DNA from: Palsa-739 sp035532535
GTDB taxonomy: Bacteria > Actinomycetota > Thermoleophilia > Gaiellales > Gaiellaceae
DNA: 64,000 bases
Assembly: GCA_035532535.1 (NCBI GenBank)
Contig: DATKQT010000026.1
Span: 48,736-112,735, forward strand
Reading direction: 5' to 3'
Shown: positions 23,422-30,917 of the stretch, piece by piece
Numbering within the stretch: position 1 is the stretch's first letter
Layout: each line of letters begins with the position of its first letter
Position numbers and translations under genes: made by a program
The notes under the pieces: generated by a model
The model's database searches: none
What the model saw: only the letters and a program-made list of their open reading frames with translations
What the model was told of the DNA's origin: nothing

Positions 23422-23676
23422 GTGGCCCGAATTCGGATGTACTCGACGACCTGGTGCGGCTACTGCGTGCGGGCGAAGACACTCCTCGACTCGCGCGGCA
23501 TCGCCTATGAGGAGATCCTGCTCGACGACGATCCCGCGTTCCGCCAGAAGCTCCACGAGCTCACCGGTGCTTGGACCGTCCCGCAGATCCTGATCGACGA
23601 CCGGCCGATCGGCGGCTACGCCGAGCTGTGGCGTCTCGACCGCGACGGCCGGCTCGCCGAGCTGCTCGCCGCCTGA
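23422..23676 (+). CDS. Glutaredoxin-like protein
   Basis: An 84-aa thioredoxin-fold protein with the CxxC site in TTWCGYCVRAK (C12, C15), the cis-Pro in TVPQILID and the GG-like turn IGGYAEL. It reduces disulfides or mixed disulfides. The CGYC site resembles actinobacterial mycoredoxin-type proteins (often CGYC or CGPC). GTG at 23422 is the only canonical start before the first strand besides an internal ATG at 23437. The last 61 bp overlap the convergent mutM end. Confidence 0.87.
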   Translation: MARIRMYSTTWCGYCVRAKTLLDSRGIAYEEILLDDDPAFRQKLHELTGAWTVPQILIDDRPIGGYAELWRLDRDGRLAELLAA

Positions 23677-24464
23677 CAGAACGGGCAGTACCACGTGCCG
23701 CGCCCGCCGGCGCGCGTCTTGACGAGGAGCGTCCCACAGCGGTCGCACGGCTCGCCGTCGCGGCCGTATGCGCGGAACTCGTCCTGCATCCGGCCGCCGG
23801 CGTACGCGCCGTCACCGAGGTCGGCTCCCTGGCGGCGGATGCCGAGGCGAAGTGCCTTGCGAATCCCTTCGCGCAGCGCCGCGATCTCCTCCGCGTCGAG
23901 CTCGCCCGCCGGCCGGAGCGGATGGAGTCGCGCATGCCAGAGCGCCTCATCCGCGTAGATGTTCCCGAGGCCGGCCACGGTGCGCTGGTCGAGGACGGCG
24001 GCCTTCAGCGGCGCCCGCCTGCCGGCGAGGCGCGCAGCGAGGAATGCGTTCGTGAAGCCGCGACCGAGCGGCTCCGGGCCGTTCTTGACCTCGAGGAGCC
24101 GCTCGGCCTCGTCTTCCTCTGCGAGCAGCCACGTTCCGAAGCGGCGCGCGTCGCGGTAGGCGACCCGGCTGCCGTCGTCGAGCTCGAGCACGGCACGCTC
24201 GTGGCTCGCCGGCATGTAGCGGAACCCGCCGGTCATGCGCAGGTGCACGAGGAGCACGTGCCCGCTCTCGAGCCGAACGACGATGTACTTGCCGCGCCGG
24301 TCGACCGAAACGATGCGATCGCCGGTGAGAACGCCCGCGACGAGCTGCGGGTCCTCCGGCCGGGTCAGACGCGTGTCGTCGATACGCGCCGATGCGATCC
24401 GCTTCCCTTCGACGACGGCCGCAAGGCGCCCGCGCTCCGTCTCGACCTCGGGGAGCTCAGGCAA
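23616..24464 (-). CDS. mutM: Formamidopyrimidine-DNA glycosylase (Fpg/MutM)
   Basis: A 282-aa base-excision repair glycosylase/AP lyase for 8-oxoguanine and FapyG. The mature enzyme must begin Pro-Glu, and the frame reads LPELPEVET, so TTG at 24464 is the start and P2/E3 are catalytic. This places the start 8 bp inside deoA. The helix-two-turn-helix LGNIYADEALW and the C-terminal zinc finger CDRCG ... CPFCQ are intact. About 19 Ser/Arg-rich residues follow the finger and overlap the glutaredoxin gene on the other strand, which is unusual for the family. It is last in the deoB operon. Confidence 0.94.
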   Translation of the reverse strand: MPELPEVETERGRLAAVVEGKRIASARIDDTRLTRPEDPQLVAGVLTGDRIVSVDRRGKYIVVRLESGHVLLVHLRMTGGFRYMPASHERAVLELDDGSRVAYRDARRFGTWLLAEEDEAERLLEVKNGPEPLGRGFTNAFLAARLAGRRAPLKAAVLDQRTVAGLGNIYADEALWHARLHPLRPAGELDAEEIAALREGIRKALRLGIRRQGADLGDGAYAGGRMQDEFRAYGRDGEPCDRCGTLLVKTRAGGRGTWYCPFCQAASSSASRPSRSRRHSSA

Positions 24465-25740
24465 TGGTCTCGAGGACGATCGGAACGGCGGACGGCGGCT
24501 CGTCGCCGAGCAGGTACGCCTCGAACACTGCGTCCGCGGCCTCGACGGCGGTCGCCTCGTCGCGGGCATGGATCTCGGCGAGCGGCTCTCCCTCCTGCAC
24601 CTCGTCGCCGCGCTTCTTGCGGCAGACGACGCCGACGGCATGGTCGACCGGATCGTCCTTCGTCCGTCGGCCCGCGCCGAGGTGCAACGCGGCGAGGCCG
24701 ATCGGCAACGCGGCGAGGCGCTGCACGTGTCCGTCACGGGAGGCGAACACCTCGCGGATGAACGGCGCTTTCGGCAACGCCTCCCCGTCCGGATCGCCGC
24801 CCTGTGCCCGCACCCACCGCTCGTACGCAGTGACCGCCAATCCGTCGGCGACCGCCTGCTCGGCACGGTGACGCCCCTCCGCCTGGTCGACGCCGAGGTC
24901 GGAGAGCGCGAGGAGATGCGCGCACGACGCGAGCACGAGCTCGGTCAAGTCCGCAGGCCCCTCTCCCCGGAGCGTCGCGAGTGCTTCGCGAACCTCGAGC
25001 GCGTTCCCCACCGTCTGCCCGAGCGGTTGGCTCATGTCCGTCAGCTCGCAGACGACGTCGCGGCCCGCTTCCCGCCCGAGCGCGATCATCGCCTCGGCGA
25101 GCACACGCGCATCGGCGACCGACTTCATGAACGCGCCGTCGCCGACCTTGACGTCGAGCACGATCGCGTCCGCGCCGGAGGCGATCTTCTTCGACATGAT
25201 GCTGGACGCGATCAGCGGCACGCTGTCGACAGTCGCGGTCACGTCGCGGAGCCCGTACAGCTTCTTGTCCGCGGGCACGAGGTTGGCGGTTTGCCCGACG
25301 ACTGCGATCCCGACGTCGCGCACCTGCGCGATGAACTCCTCCGTGGAAAGCTCGACCCGAAAGCCCGGTATCGCCTCGAGCTTGTCGAGCGTGCCGCCTG
25401 TGTGACCGAGCCCACGGCCGCTCATCTTCCCGAACGGAACCCCGCACGCGGCGACGATCGGGCCGACTGCAAGCGTTGCCTTGTCCCCCACGCCGCCCGT
25501 CGAGTGCTTGTCGACCACGCGCCGGCCGAGCGCCTTGCCGATGTCGATCTGCGCCCCGCTGCGCACCATCGCGTCCGTGAGCGCAAACGTCTCGGTGCTC
25601 GACATCCCACGGAAGTACACGGCCATGCAGAACGCGGCGAGCTGATAGTCGGGGACGTCGCCGAGGATGAGCTCGTCGATCTCGCCCTGCGTGAGCTCGC
25701 CGCCGTCGCGCTTGCGCTCGATGAGCTCGGGGATGGTCAT
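24457..25740 (-). CDS. deoA: Thymidine/pyrimidine-nucleoside phosphorylase
   Basis: A 427-aa phosphorylase splitting pyrimidine nucleosides into base and (deoxy)ribose-1-phosphate. It starts MTIPELIERKRDGGELT and carries the family signature GRGLGHTGGTLDKLEAIPG, the phosphate-site KHSTGGVGDK, and the C-terminal beta domain with GDEVQEGEPL. The length fits the family (about 430). ATG at 25740 overlaps the upstream TGA (ATGA). DeoB, encoded first in the operon, takes the sugar phosphate onward. Confidence 0.95.
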   Translation of the reverse strand: MTIPELIERKRDGGELTQGEIDELILGDVPDYQLAAFCMAVYFRGMSSTETFALTDAMVRSGAQIDIGKALGRRVVDKHSTGGVGDKATLAVGPIVAACGVPFGKMSGRGLGHTGGTLDKLEAIPGFRVELSTEEFIAQVRDVGIAVVGQTANLVPADKKLYGLRDVTATVDSVPLIASSIMSKKIASGADAIVLDVKVGDGAFMKSVADARVLAEAMIALGREAGRDVVCELTDMSQPLGQTVGNALEVREALATLRGEGPADLTELVLASCAHLLALSDLGVDQAEGRHRAEQAVADGLAVTAYERWVRAQGGDPDGEALPKAPFIREVFASRDGHVQRLAALPIGLAALHLGAGRRTKDDPVDHAVGVVCRKKRGDEVQEGEPLAEIHARDEATAVEAADAVFEAYLLGDEPPSAVPIVLETIA

Positions 25741-26447
25741 TTCGTGGCCACGAAGATCGTCATGTGCCGCGTCATCGCAAGCGGCTCCTCGAAGTGCGGC
25801 ATCGTCTCGGCCAGGTGGGCATGGCTGATCGAATTGGCGAGGTAGCCGCGCGCGGCCTCGCGCGTGAACGACATCTCGCCGATGACGTCCCGCCGTTCGA
25901 CGGATGCGAAATGGCGACGGAGCGGCTCCTCCCCGTTCTCCGCGAAGAACTGGATCTTCTCGGTGCGGCGGTCGCGGCCGACGAGATCCCAGAGCTCGTA
26001 CATGTTGTCGATGCTGTTCGTCGCCGCGACGAGCCGGCCGCCCGGCCGGAGCGCGCGCGCGAGTTCCGAGAGCCCTCGGTCGAGGTCGGGCACGTGGTAG
26101 AGCATCCAGGCGGCAACCGCGCAATCGAACGACCCGTCCTCGAATGGAAGCTCCTGAACGTCGCCGTCGCGTGCGTCGACGCCGCGCGCACGCGCGAGCT
26201 CGACCATGCGCGGTGAGATGTCGAGCGCGACGACTTCGATCCCGAGCTCGTCCACCACGCGGGCCGCCATATCGCCTGGCCCGCAGCCGACCTCGAGGTA
26301 CCGGCGCGGGCGCACCTCGGCCACTGCCTCGAAAACCGTGTCGAGCGCGCTCGGCCCGGTCGCGTGCGCGAATGCGGCGCGGCGCACGAGGAAACGCGAC
26401 TCGTCCGCGTACTCGCTGGCGACGACCTCAGGGTCGTTCAGCGTCAC
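25737..26447 (-). CDS. Class I SAM-dependent methyltransferase
   Basis: A 236-aa Rossmann methyltransferase: motif I YLEVGCGPGDMAAR, motif II VVALDISPRM, motif III GDVQELPFEDGSFDCAV, with AWMLYHVP as motif IV. It resembles UbiE/type-11 small-molecule methylases. The substrate is unknown. GTG at 26447 overlaps the deoB stop and its own TGA overlaps deoA, so it sits in the middle of a nucleoside-salvage operon, where a methylase is unexpected. Confidence 0.87.
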   Translation of the reverse strand: MTLNDPEVVASEYADESRFLVRRAAFAHATGPSALDTVFEAVAEVRPRRYLEVGCGPGDMAARVVDELGIEVVALDISPRMVELARARGVDARDGDVQELPFEDGSFDCAVAAWMLYHVPDLDRGLSELARALRPGGRLVAATNSIDNMYELWDLVGRDRRTEKIQFFAENGEEPLRRHFASVERRDVIGEMSFTREAARGYLANSISHAHLAETMPHFEEPLAMTRHMTIFVATK

Positions 26448-27610
26448 GGCGCGAGGATCGGCTGGCCCGGGATGCCGCGCGACGGGGCCTTTCCCTTCAG
26501 CCACGCGTTCACCGTCGCGCCGACGTCTGCGAATTCGCCCTCGTGAACGCGTCCGGACGCGTTGCGGCCGGCGACGTACGCAAGCAACATCGCGTACTCG
26601 CGCGAGTGATCCGTCGACGGCGTCGTCGGATCGCAGCCGTGGTCGGAGGTGACGATGAGCAGGTCGCCGGGGCGCAGCGCCTCGAGCAGGTCGGGCAGGC
26701 GCCGGTCGAAATCCTGGAGGCAGCGGTGGAAGTTCACCGGGTCGTTCCGATGCCCCCACAGCATGTCGGTCTCGACGAGATTGACGAAGACGAAGCCATC
26801 GTCCAGCTCCTGCAGGAGCTTCTCCGTCATCTGGATGCCGTCGATGTTCGACTTCGTCGAGCTCGACTCGTCGATGTCCTGGTTGGCGAAGATGTCGCCG
26901 ATCTTGCCGACGCCGTGCACCTTCATGCCGGACTCGCGCACGAGCGTCAGGTAGTTCGGCCTGCGCGGCACGAGCGAGAAGTCGTGCCGGTTCGGCGTCC
27001 GCGTGTAGTTGCCCGGCTCACCGATGAACGGCCGCGCGATGACGCGGCCGACCGCGTGCTTGCCGGTGAGGATCTCGCGCGCGTCCCGGCACGCCTGGTA
27101 CAGCTCCTCGAGCGGGACGGTCTCCTCGTGCGCCGCAACCTGGAAGACGGAGTCCGCCGAGCTGTACACGATCCACTTGCCCGTCTTCTGATGCTCCTCG
27201 CCGAGCTCCTGGATGATCTCGGTGCCGGACGCCACCTTGTTCCCGATCACACCGCGGCCCGTCTTGTGCATGAACGGGTCGATGACGTCGTGCGGGAACC
27301 CGTGCGGGTACGTCGGGAACGCCTGGGCGGTGACGATGCCCATCATCTCCCAGTGGCCCGTGGTGGTGTCCTTGCCCTTCGAGCGCTCGACAAGCCGGCC
27401 GGCGACCGCGGGCGCGCCGGGCTGCGGTGGGCAGCCTTCCAGGGGCTCGACGTTGCCGAGCCCCAGGGCCTCCATGTTCGGCAGATCGAGGCCTCCGACG
27501 GCCTTGGCGACGTTCCCGAGCGTGTCCGAGCCCTCATCCCCGTAGGTCGCGGCGTCCGGGAGTGCTCCCGCACCGACGGCATCGAGGACGATCACGCACG
27601 CTCGTGGCAT
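26444..27610 (-). CDS. deoB: Phosphopentomutase
   Basis: A 388-aa alkaline-phosphatase-fold mutase interconverting (deoxy)ribose 1- and 5-phosphates. The metal site starts with VIVLDAVGAGALPDA, followed by the phospho-acceptor Thr region KGKDTTTGHWEMMG, and the distal ligands NLVETDMLWGHRND and VTSDHGCDPTTPSTDHSRE. ATG at 27610 is 6 bases after TAGAAT. It heads the deoB-methyltransferase-deoA-mutM operon and is divergent from a 43-codon gene. Confidence 0.95.
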   Translation of the reverse strand: MPRACVIVLDAVGAGALPDAATYGDEGSDTLGNVAKAVGGLDLPNMEALGLGNVEPLEGCPPQPGAPAVAGRLVERSKGKDTTTGHWEMMGIVTAQAFPTYPHGFPHDVIDPFMHKTGRGVIGNKVASGTEIIQELGEEHQKTGKWIVYSSADSVFQVAAHEETVPLEELYQACRDAREILTGKHAVGRVIARPFIGEPGNYTRTPNRHDFSLVPRRPNYLTLVRESGMKVHGVGKIGDIFANQDIDESSSTKSNIDGIQMTEKLLQELDDGFVFVNLVETDMLWGHRNDPVNFHRCLQDFDRRLPDLLEALRPGDLLIVTSDHGCDPTTPSTDHSREYAMLLAYVAGRNASGRVHEGEFADVGATVNAWLKGKAPSRGIPGQPILAP

Positions 27611-27615
27611 GGGGC

Positions 27616-27622
27616 TATTCTA
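27616..27622. promoter_or_regulatory. Symmetric TANNNTA box between deoB and a small membrane gene
   Basis: TATTCTA reads TATTCT on the plus strand, 9 bases before the ATG at 27631, and TAGAAT on the minus strand, 6 bases before the ATG at 27610. The intergenic gap is only 20 bp. Confidence 0.55.
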
Positions 27623-27630
27623 GGTTTGCG

Positions 27631-27762
27631 ATGCACACCGCCCTCGGCTTAGTGGGATTCGTCGTCTTCATCGCCGCCGTCATCGGCGTGGCTGCGGGCA
27701 TCACGTGGCTCGTCGTGCGGCTCGCGCCGCCGAAGAAGCCGGACGCAACGCCGAAGGCTTAG
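27631..27762 (+). CDS. Tiny single-pass membrane protein
   Basis: A 43-aa protein: one hydrophobic helix (about residues 5-31, ending ITWLVVRL) and a short Pro/Lys tail (APPKKPDATPKA). No family is recognised. Its own TATTCT box 9 bases upstream and the fit between deoB and ald (2-bp gap to the convergent ald stop) support it as a real gene. Confidence 0.6.
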   Translation: MHTALGLVGFVVFIAAVIGVAAGITWLVVRLAPPKKPDATPKA

Positions 27763-27764
27763 CG

Positions 27765-28889
27765 CTAGGCCGCTGCGAGCGGGAGGACGTCCTCGAGCGG
27801 CGTGAACTCGAGCTCGTGCGCCTCGGCGACCGCCTCGTAGACGATCTTCCCCTCGAGCACGTTCACGCCGCGCGCGAGCGAGCGGTCGCGGGCGACGGCC
27901 CGGGCGAGCCCGTTGTCGGCGATCTCCTCGACGTACGGGAGCGTCGCGTTCGTCAGTGCCTTCGTCGACGTGACCGGCACGCCGCCCGGCATGTTCGCCA
28001 CGCAGTAGTGGAGGATGCCGTCGACCGTGTACACGGGATCGGTGTGCGTCGTCGGATGCGACGTCTCGAAACAGCCACCCTGGTCGATCGCGACGTCGAC
28101 GATCACTGCGCCCGGCTTCATCTCCTTCAGCATGGCGCGGGTGACGAGCTTCGGCGCGAGCGCGCCGGGGATGAGGACGGCCCCGATGACGACGTCCGCG
28201 TCCGCGATCGACGACTCGATCTGCAGGGTCGAGGACATGACGAGGCTCACGCGCCCGGAGAGGATCTCGTCCAGGTGCCGCATCCGGTCGATCGATCGCT
28301 CCAGGATCGTCACCTGCGCGCCGAGCCCGAGCGCGATGATCGCGGAGTTGTAGCCCACGATCCCGCCGCCGAGCACGAGCACGCGTCCGGGCGCGACGCC
28401 GGGCACGCCTCCGAGCAGGACGCCGCGGCCGCCGAGCGGCTTCTCGAGGAAATGCGCGCCCGCCTGAGCTGCGAGACGTCCGGCGATCTCGCTCATCGGC
28501 GCGAGCAACGGCAGCCGGCGGTCGTCGGTCTCGACGGTCTCGTACGCGACGGCTGCGATCCCGCTCTCGGCGAGTGCGTGCGTGAGCGGCGCGTCGGCGG
28601 CGATGTGGAGATACGTGAAGAGGACGAGCCCCTCGCGCAGCCGTGGGTACTCGGCCGCCATCGGCTCCTTCACCTTCAACAGCAGCTCGGCGCGATTCCA
28701 GACGTCGTCGACCGACACGATCTCCGCGCCCGCCCGCTCGTAGTCCGAATCCGGGAACGAGCTGCCGTCGCCGGCGGTTGTCTCGATCAGGACGTCGTGT
28801 CCCTTGAGCACGAGCTCGCGTGCGCCCGCCGGCGTCAGCGCGACCCGGTATTCATCGGTCTTGATCTCCCTGGCGACGCCTATCCGCAC
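27765..28889 (-). CDS. ald: Alanine dehydrogenase
   Basis: A 374-aa NAD-dependent enzyme interconverting L-alanine with pyruvate and ammonia. It starts RIGVAREIKTDEYRVALTP, with the substrate lysine in LLLKVKEP and the dinucleotide fold VLVLGGGIVGYNSAI. The conserved DQGGCFETSHPTTH and HYCVANMPGGVP follow. The length matches Ald (about 370). GTG at 28889 is 9 bases after TATTGT. It is a single gene, convergent with the 43-codon gene. Confidence 0.95.
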   Translation of the reverse strand: MRIGVAREIKTDEYRVALTPAGARELVLKGHDVLIETTAGDGSSFPDSDYERAGAEIVSVDDVWNRAELLLKVKEPMAAEYPRLREGLVLFTYLHIAADAPLTHALAESGIAAVAYETVETDDRRLPLLAPMSEIAGRLAAQAGAHFLEKPLGGRGVLLGGVPGVAPGRVLVLGGGIVGYNSAIIALGLGAQVTILERSIDRMRHLDEILSGRVSLVMSSTLQIESSIADADVVIGAVLIPGALAPKLVTRAMLKEMKPGAVIVDVAIDQGGCFETSHPTTHTDPVYTVDGILHYCVANMPGGVPVTSTKALTNATLPYVEEIADNGLARAVARDRSLARGVNVLEGKIVYEAVAEAHELEFTPLEDVLPLAAA

Positions 28890-28950
28890 GACGCGCGGAC
28901 AATACCGACTCCTTACGGAAACACAACACGCGAGCCATAGGCTCGGCCGG

Positions 28951-29358
28951 ATGAAGCTGGCTCTTCTCACCGCGAAGCTTTTGGCTGCCTCTGTTCCTGC
29001 CGCACACGCTGCGAAGACACCCCTTCCCAGCGTCGTCACGCCGAGCGGCAACACCCGGCCACCTGCTCTGCGACGTCCACCAGGCCTCGTACGCCGCCCG
29101 CGAACAGAGCGGCTGCCTGGCGCGCTCGGGCCTCGACTGGCACGGGTGGGAGGTCTACGCCACCCGCAAGACCATTCCGACCTGCTCGGGCGGGATCCTC
29201 TACAACTCGAACAGCGGCGTTCCGAGTACATGAAGCTCGCATACGGCAAGAGCTGGCATTTCGCGTCATTCACCTGCACGTCACGCTTCACGGGCCTGAC
29301 GTGCAGTGCCCACGGCCACGGGATCTTCGTCTCCCGTGCGTCGTGGCGCGGCTGGTGA
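28951..29358 (+). pseudogene. Secreted Cys-rich protein gene with two compensating frameshifts
   Basis: The 5' part encodes a signal peptide and TPSGN motif (MKLALLTAKLLAAS ... VVTPSGN). The 3' part encodes LAYGKSWHFASFTC and GHGIFVSRASWRGW, both in the same frame, with the style of actinobacterial DUF6636-like secreted proteins. The middle is family-like only in the +1 frame: GHLLCDVHQASYAARE, GLDWHGWEVYATRK, TCSGGILYNSNSGVP. An extra base near the CCC at about 29055 and a missing base near 29230 would explain it. In the nominal frame no stop occurs, so a scrambled 135-aa product is possible. TAGGCT lies 7 bases before the ATG. Either a young pseudogene or an assembly error. Confidence 0.7.
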
Positions 29359-29842
29359 GGTAGAGCAGCAGGCCGGCGAGCGTCTTCGCGTCCTCGATCT
29401 CCGGGATGAGCGCAGAGATGTCGTCCGCGCGGTGACGCATGATCTCGAGCTCCTCGTCCGCCTCGGGCGCAGCCTCGCCGCGCTCGACGCCTTCCGCGAG
29501 AAAGACGTGCATGGACTCGCGGGAGAAGCCGGGCGTCGTCCAGAAGGCGCCGAGCTCGCTCCACGTCCCGCCGGTGAGGCCGCACTCCTCGTGCAGCTCT
29601 CGCTTCGCCGTGGCGAGCGGCTCTTCGCCGGGCTCGCGCGTTCCGGCGGGAAGCTCCAGCAAGCGTCCGCGGGTCGCCTCGCGCACCTGGCGGACGAACG
29701 CCATCTCGCCCTGGGTGTCGATGGCCACGATCGCGACCGCGCCCGGATGCTCGACGATCTCGCGCTCGTGATCGCCCCAGCGCTCGACGGTGACCGCGAG
29801 CAGTCTGCCCTGCCACACGACCTCGGACGAGTCAGGCCGCAC
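29288..29842 (-). CDS. NUDIX hydrolase, ADP-ribose pyrophosphatase type
   Basis: A 184-aa NUDIX protein. The Nudix box starts at PAGTREPGEE and ends RELHEECGL, matching GX5EX7REUXEEXGU. The upstream VRQVREATRG and downstream FWTTPGFSRESMHVFLAE are typical of ADP-ribose/sugar-nucleotide pyrophosphatases (NudF-like). GTG at 29842 lies 11 bp inside the peptidase gene. The Arg-rich C-terminus runs 71 bp into the damaged gene on the other strand. A NUDIX gene beside pyrG is also known in mycobacteria. Confidence 0.87.
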   Translation of the reverse strand: MRPDSSEVVWQGRLLAVTVERWGDHEREIVEHPGAVAIVAIDTQGEMAFVRQVREATRGRLLELPAGTREPGEEPLATAKRELHEECGLTGGTWSELGAFWTTPGFSRESMHVFLAEGVERGEAAPEADEELEIMRHRADDISALIPEIEDAKTLAGLLLYLTSRATTHGRRRSRGRGHCTSGP

Positions 29843-30917
29843 GTGCGGTCTCGACGAGCGCGAGTGTGACGTCGACCATCGCTTCGAGATCGGCGACGGC
29901 GATGCGCTCGTTCGGGGTGTGGATGTCGGTCATCCCGTTCGCGAGGTTGACGCAACGGAGGCCACGCTCGTTGAAGGAGTTCGCGTCGGCCGCGCCGCCT
30001 GAGAGGGCATAGCTCACGGTGTGGCCAGTGCGCTCGAGTGCGTCTGCGGCGAGCCGCACGACGTCGTCGCTCTTCGCGAAGCGATAGCCGCGATACGTCT
30101 TCTTCAAGGCGGTGGAGACCTCGCACTCGGTCGCCGTGGCGGCGAACGTGAACGCGTCCAGCATCTCCTGCACGATGTCGTTCAATTTGCGCTCGTCGTG
30201 GCAGCGTGCCTCCGCGAGGAACGTGCACCATTCGGGAACGATGTTCCCGGCCGTTCCACCGGAGATGACGCCGACGTTGGCCGTGGTCTCCTCGTCGACA
30301 CGGCCGAGCCGCAGGTCGGCGATCGCCTTCGCCGCCGCCTGAATCGCCGAGCGCCCTTCCTCGGGGAACATCCCAGAGTGCGAGGCGCGACCGTGGAAGG
30401 TGACCTCGATGCCCTGCGCCCACGGAGCGCCGAGGATGATCTCGCCGATCGGCGCCGCCTGGTCGTAGACGTAGCCGAGCTGCGCGAGCAGTCGCGTGTG
30501 GTCGAACGCTGCGGCGCCGAGCAGGCCGATCTCCTCCTGCATCGTGAACAGCAGCTCGATGCCGCCGTGCGGCCGGCCTTCGGCGAGTACGCGGCGCGCG
30601 CCTTCGAGCATGGCGACGACGGCGGACTTGTTGTCGGCGCCGAGGATCGTTCCGCCCGCGTTGCGGATGACGCCGTCCTCGAGCACCGGCTCGAGCTTGC
30701 CGTCGGGCGGCACGGTGTCGAGGTGGGCGCAGAAGAAGAGCGGCTTCCCCTCGGCCGTGGGCTCGATCTGCGCGTAGACGTTGCCGAAGTCGTCCTCATC
30801 GGAGTCGAGGCCGAGATCGCGGAGATAGCGCGTGACGACGTCGGCAACCGCACGCTCCTCGCCCGGCGGGCTCGCGATCGCCGCGAGCTCGAGGAAGAGG
30901 TCGACGACCTCAGTCAA
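29832..30917 (-). CDS. M20-family metallopeptidase (tripeptidase T-like)
   Basis: A 361-aa cytoplasmic di-zinc peptidase. Ligands lie in FFCAHLDTVP (His, Asp), ILGADNKSAV (bridging Asp), FTMQEEIGLLG (catalytic Glu pair) and the C-terminal TDIHTPNE (His). The lid has TFHGRASHSGM, and SGGAADANSF completes the M20 pattern. It trims small peptides. TTG at 30917 overlaps the pyrG TGA as TTGA. Longer frames would re-read pyrG. Confidence 0.9.
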   Translation of the reverse strand: MTEVVDLFLELAAIASPPGEERAVADVVTRYLRDLGLDSDEDDFGNVYAQIEPTAEGKPLFFCAHLDTVPPDGKLEPVLEDGVIRNAGGTILGADNKSAVVAMLEGARRVLAEGRPHGGIELLFTMQEEIGLLGAAAFDHTRLLAQLGYVYDQAAPIGEIILGAPWAQGIEVTFHGRASHSGMFPEEGRSAIQAAAKAIADLRLGRVDEETTANVGVISGGTAGNIVPEWCTFLAEARCHDERKLNDIVQEMLDAFTFAATATECEVSTALKKTYRGYRFAKSDDVVRLAADALERTGHTVSYALSGGAADANSFNERGLRCVNLANGMTDIHTPNERIAVADLEAMVDVTLALVETARAA

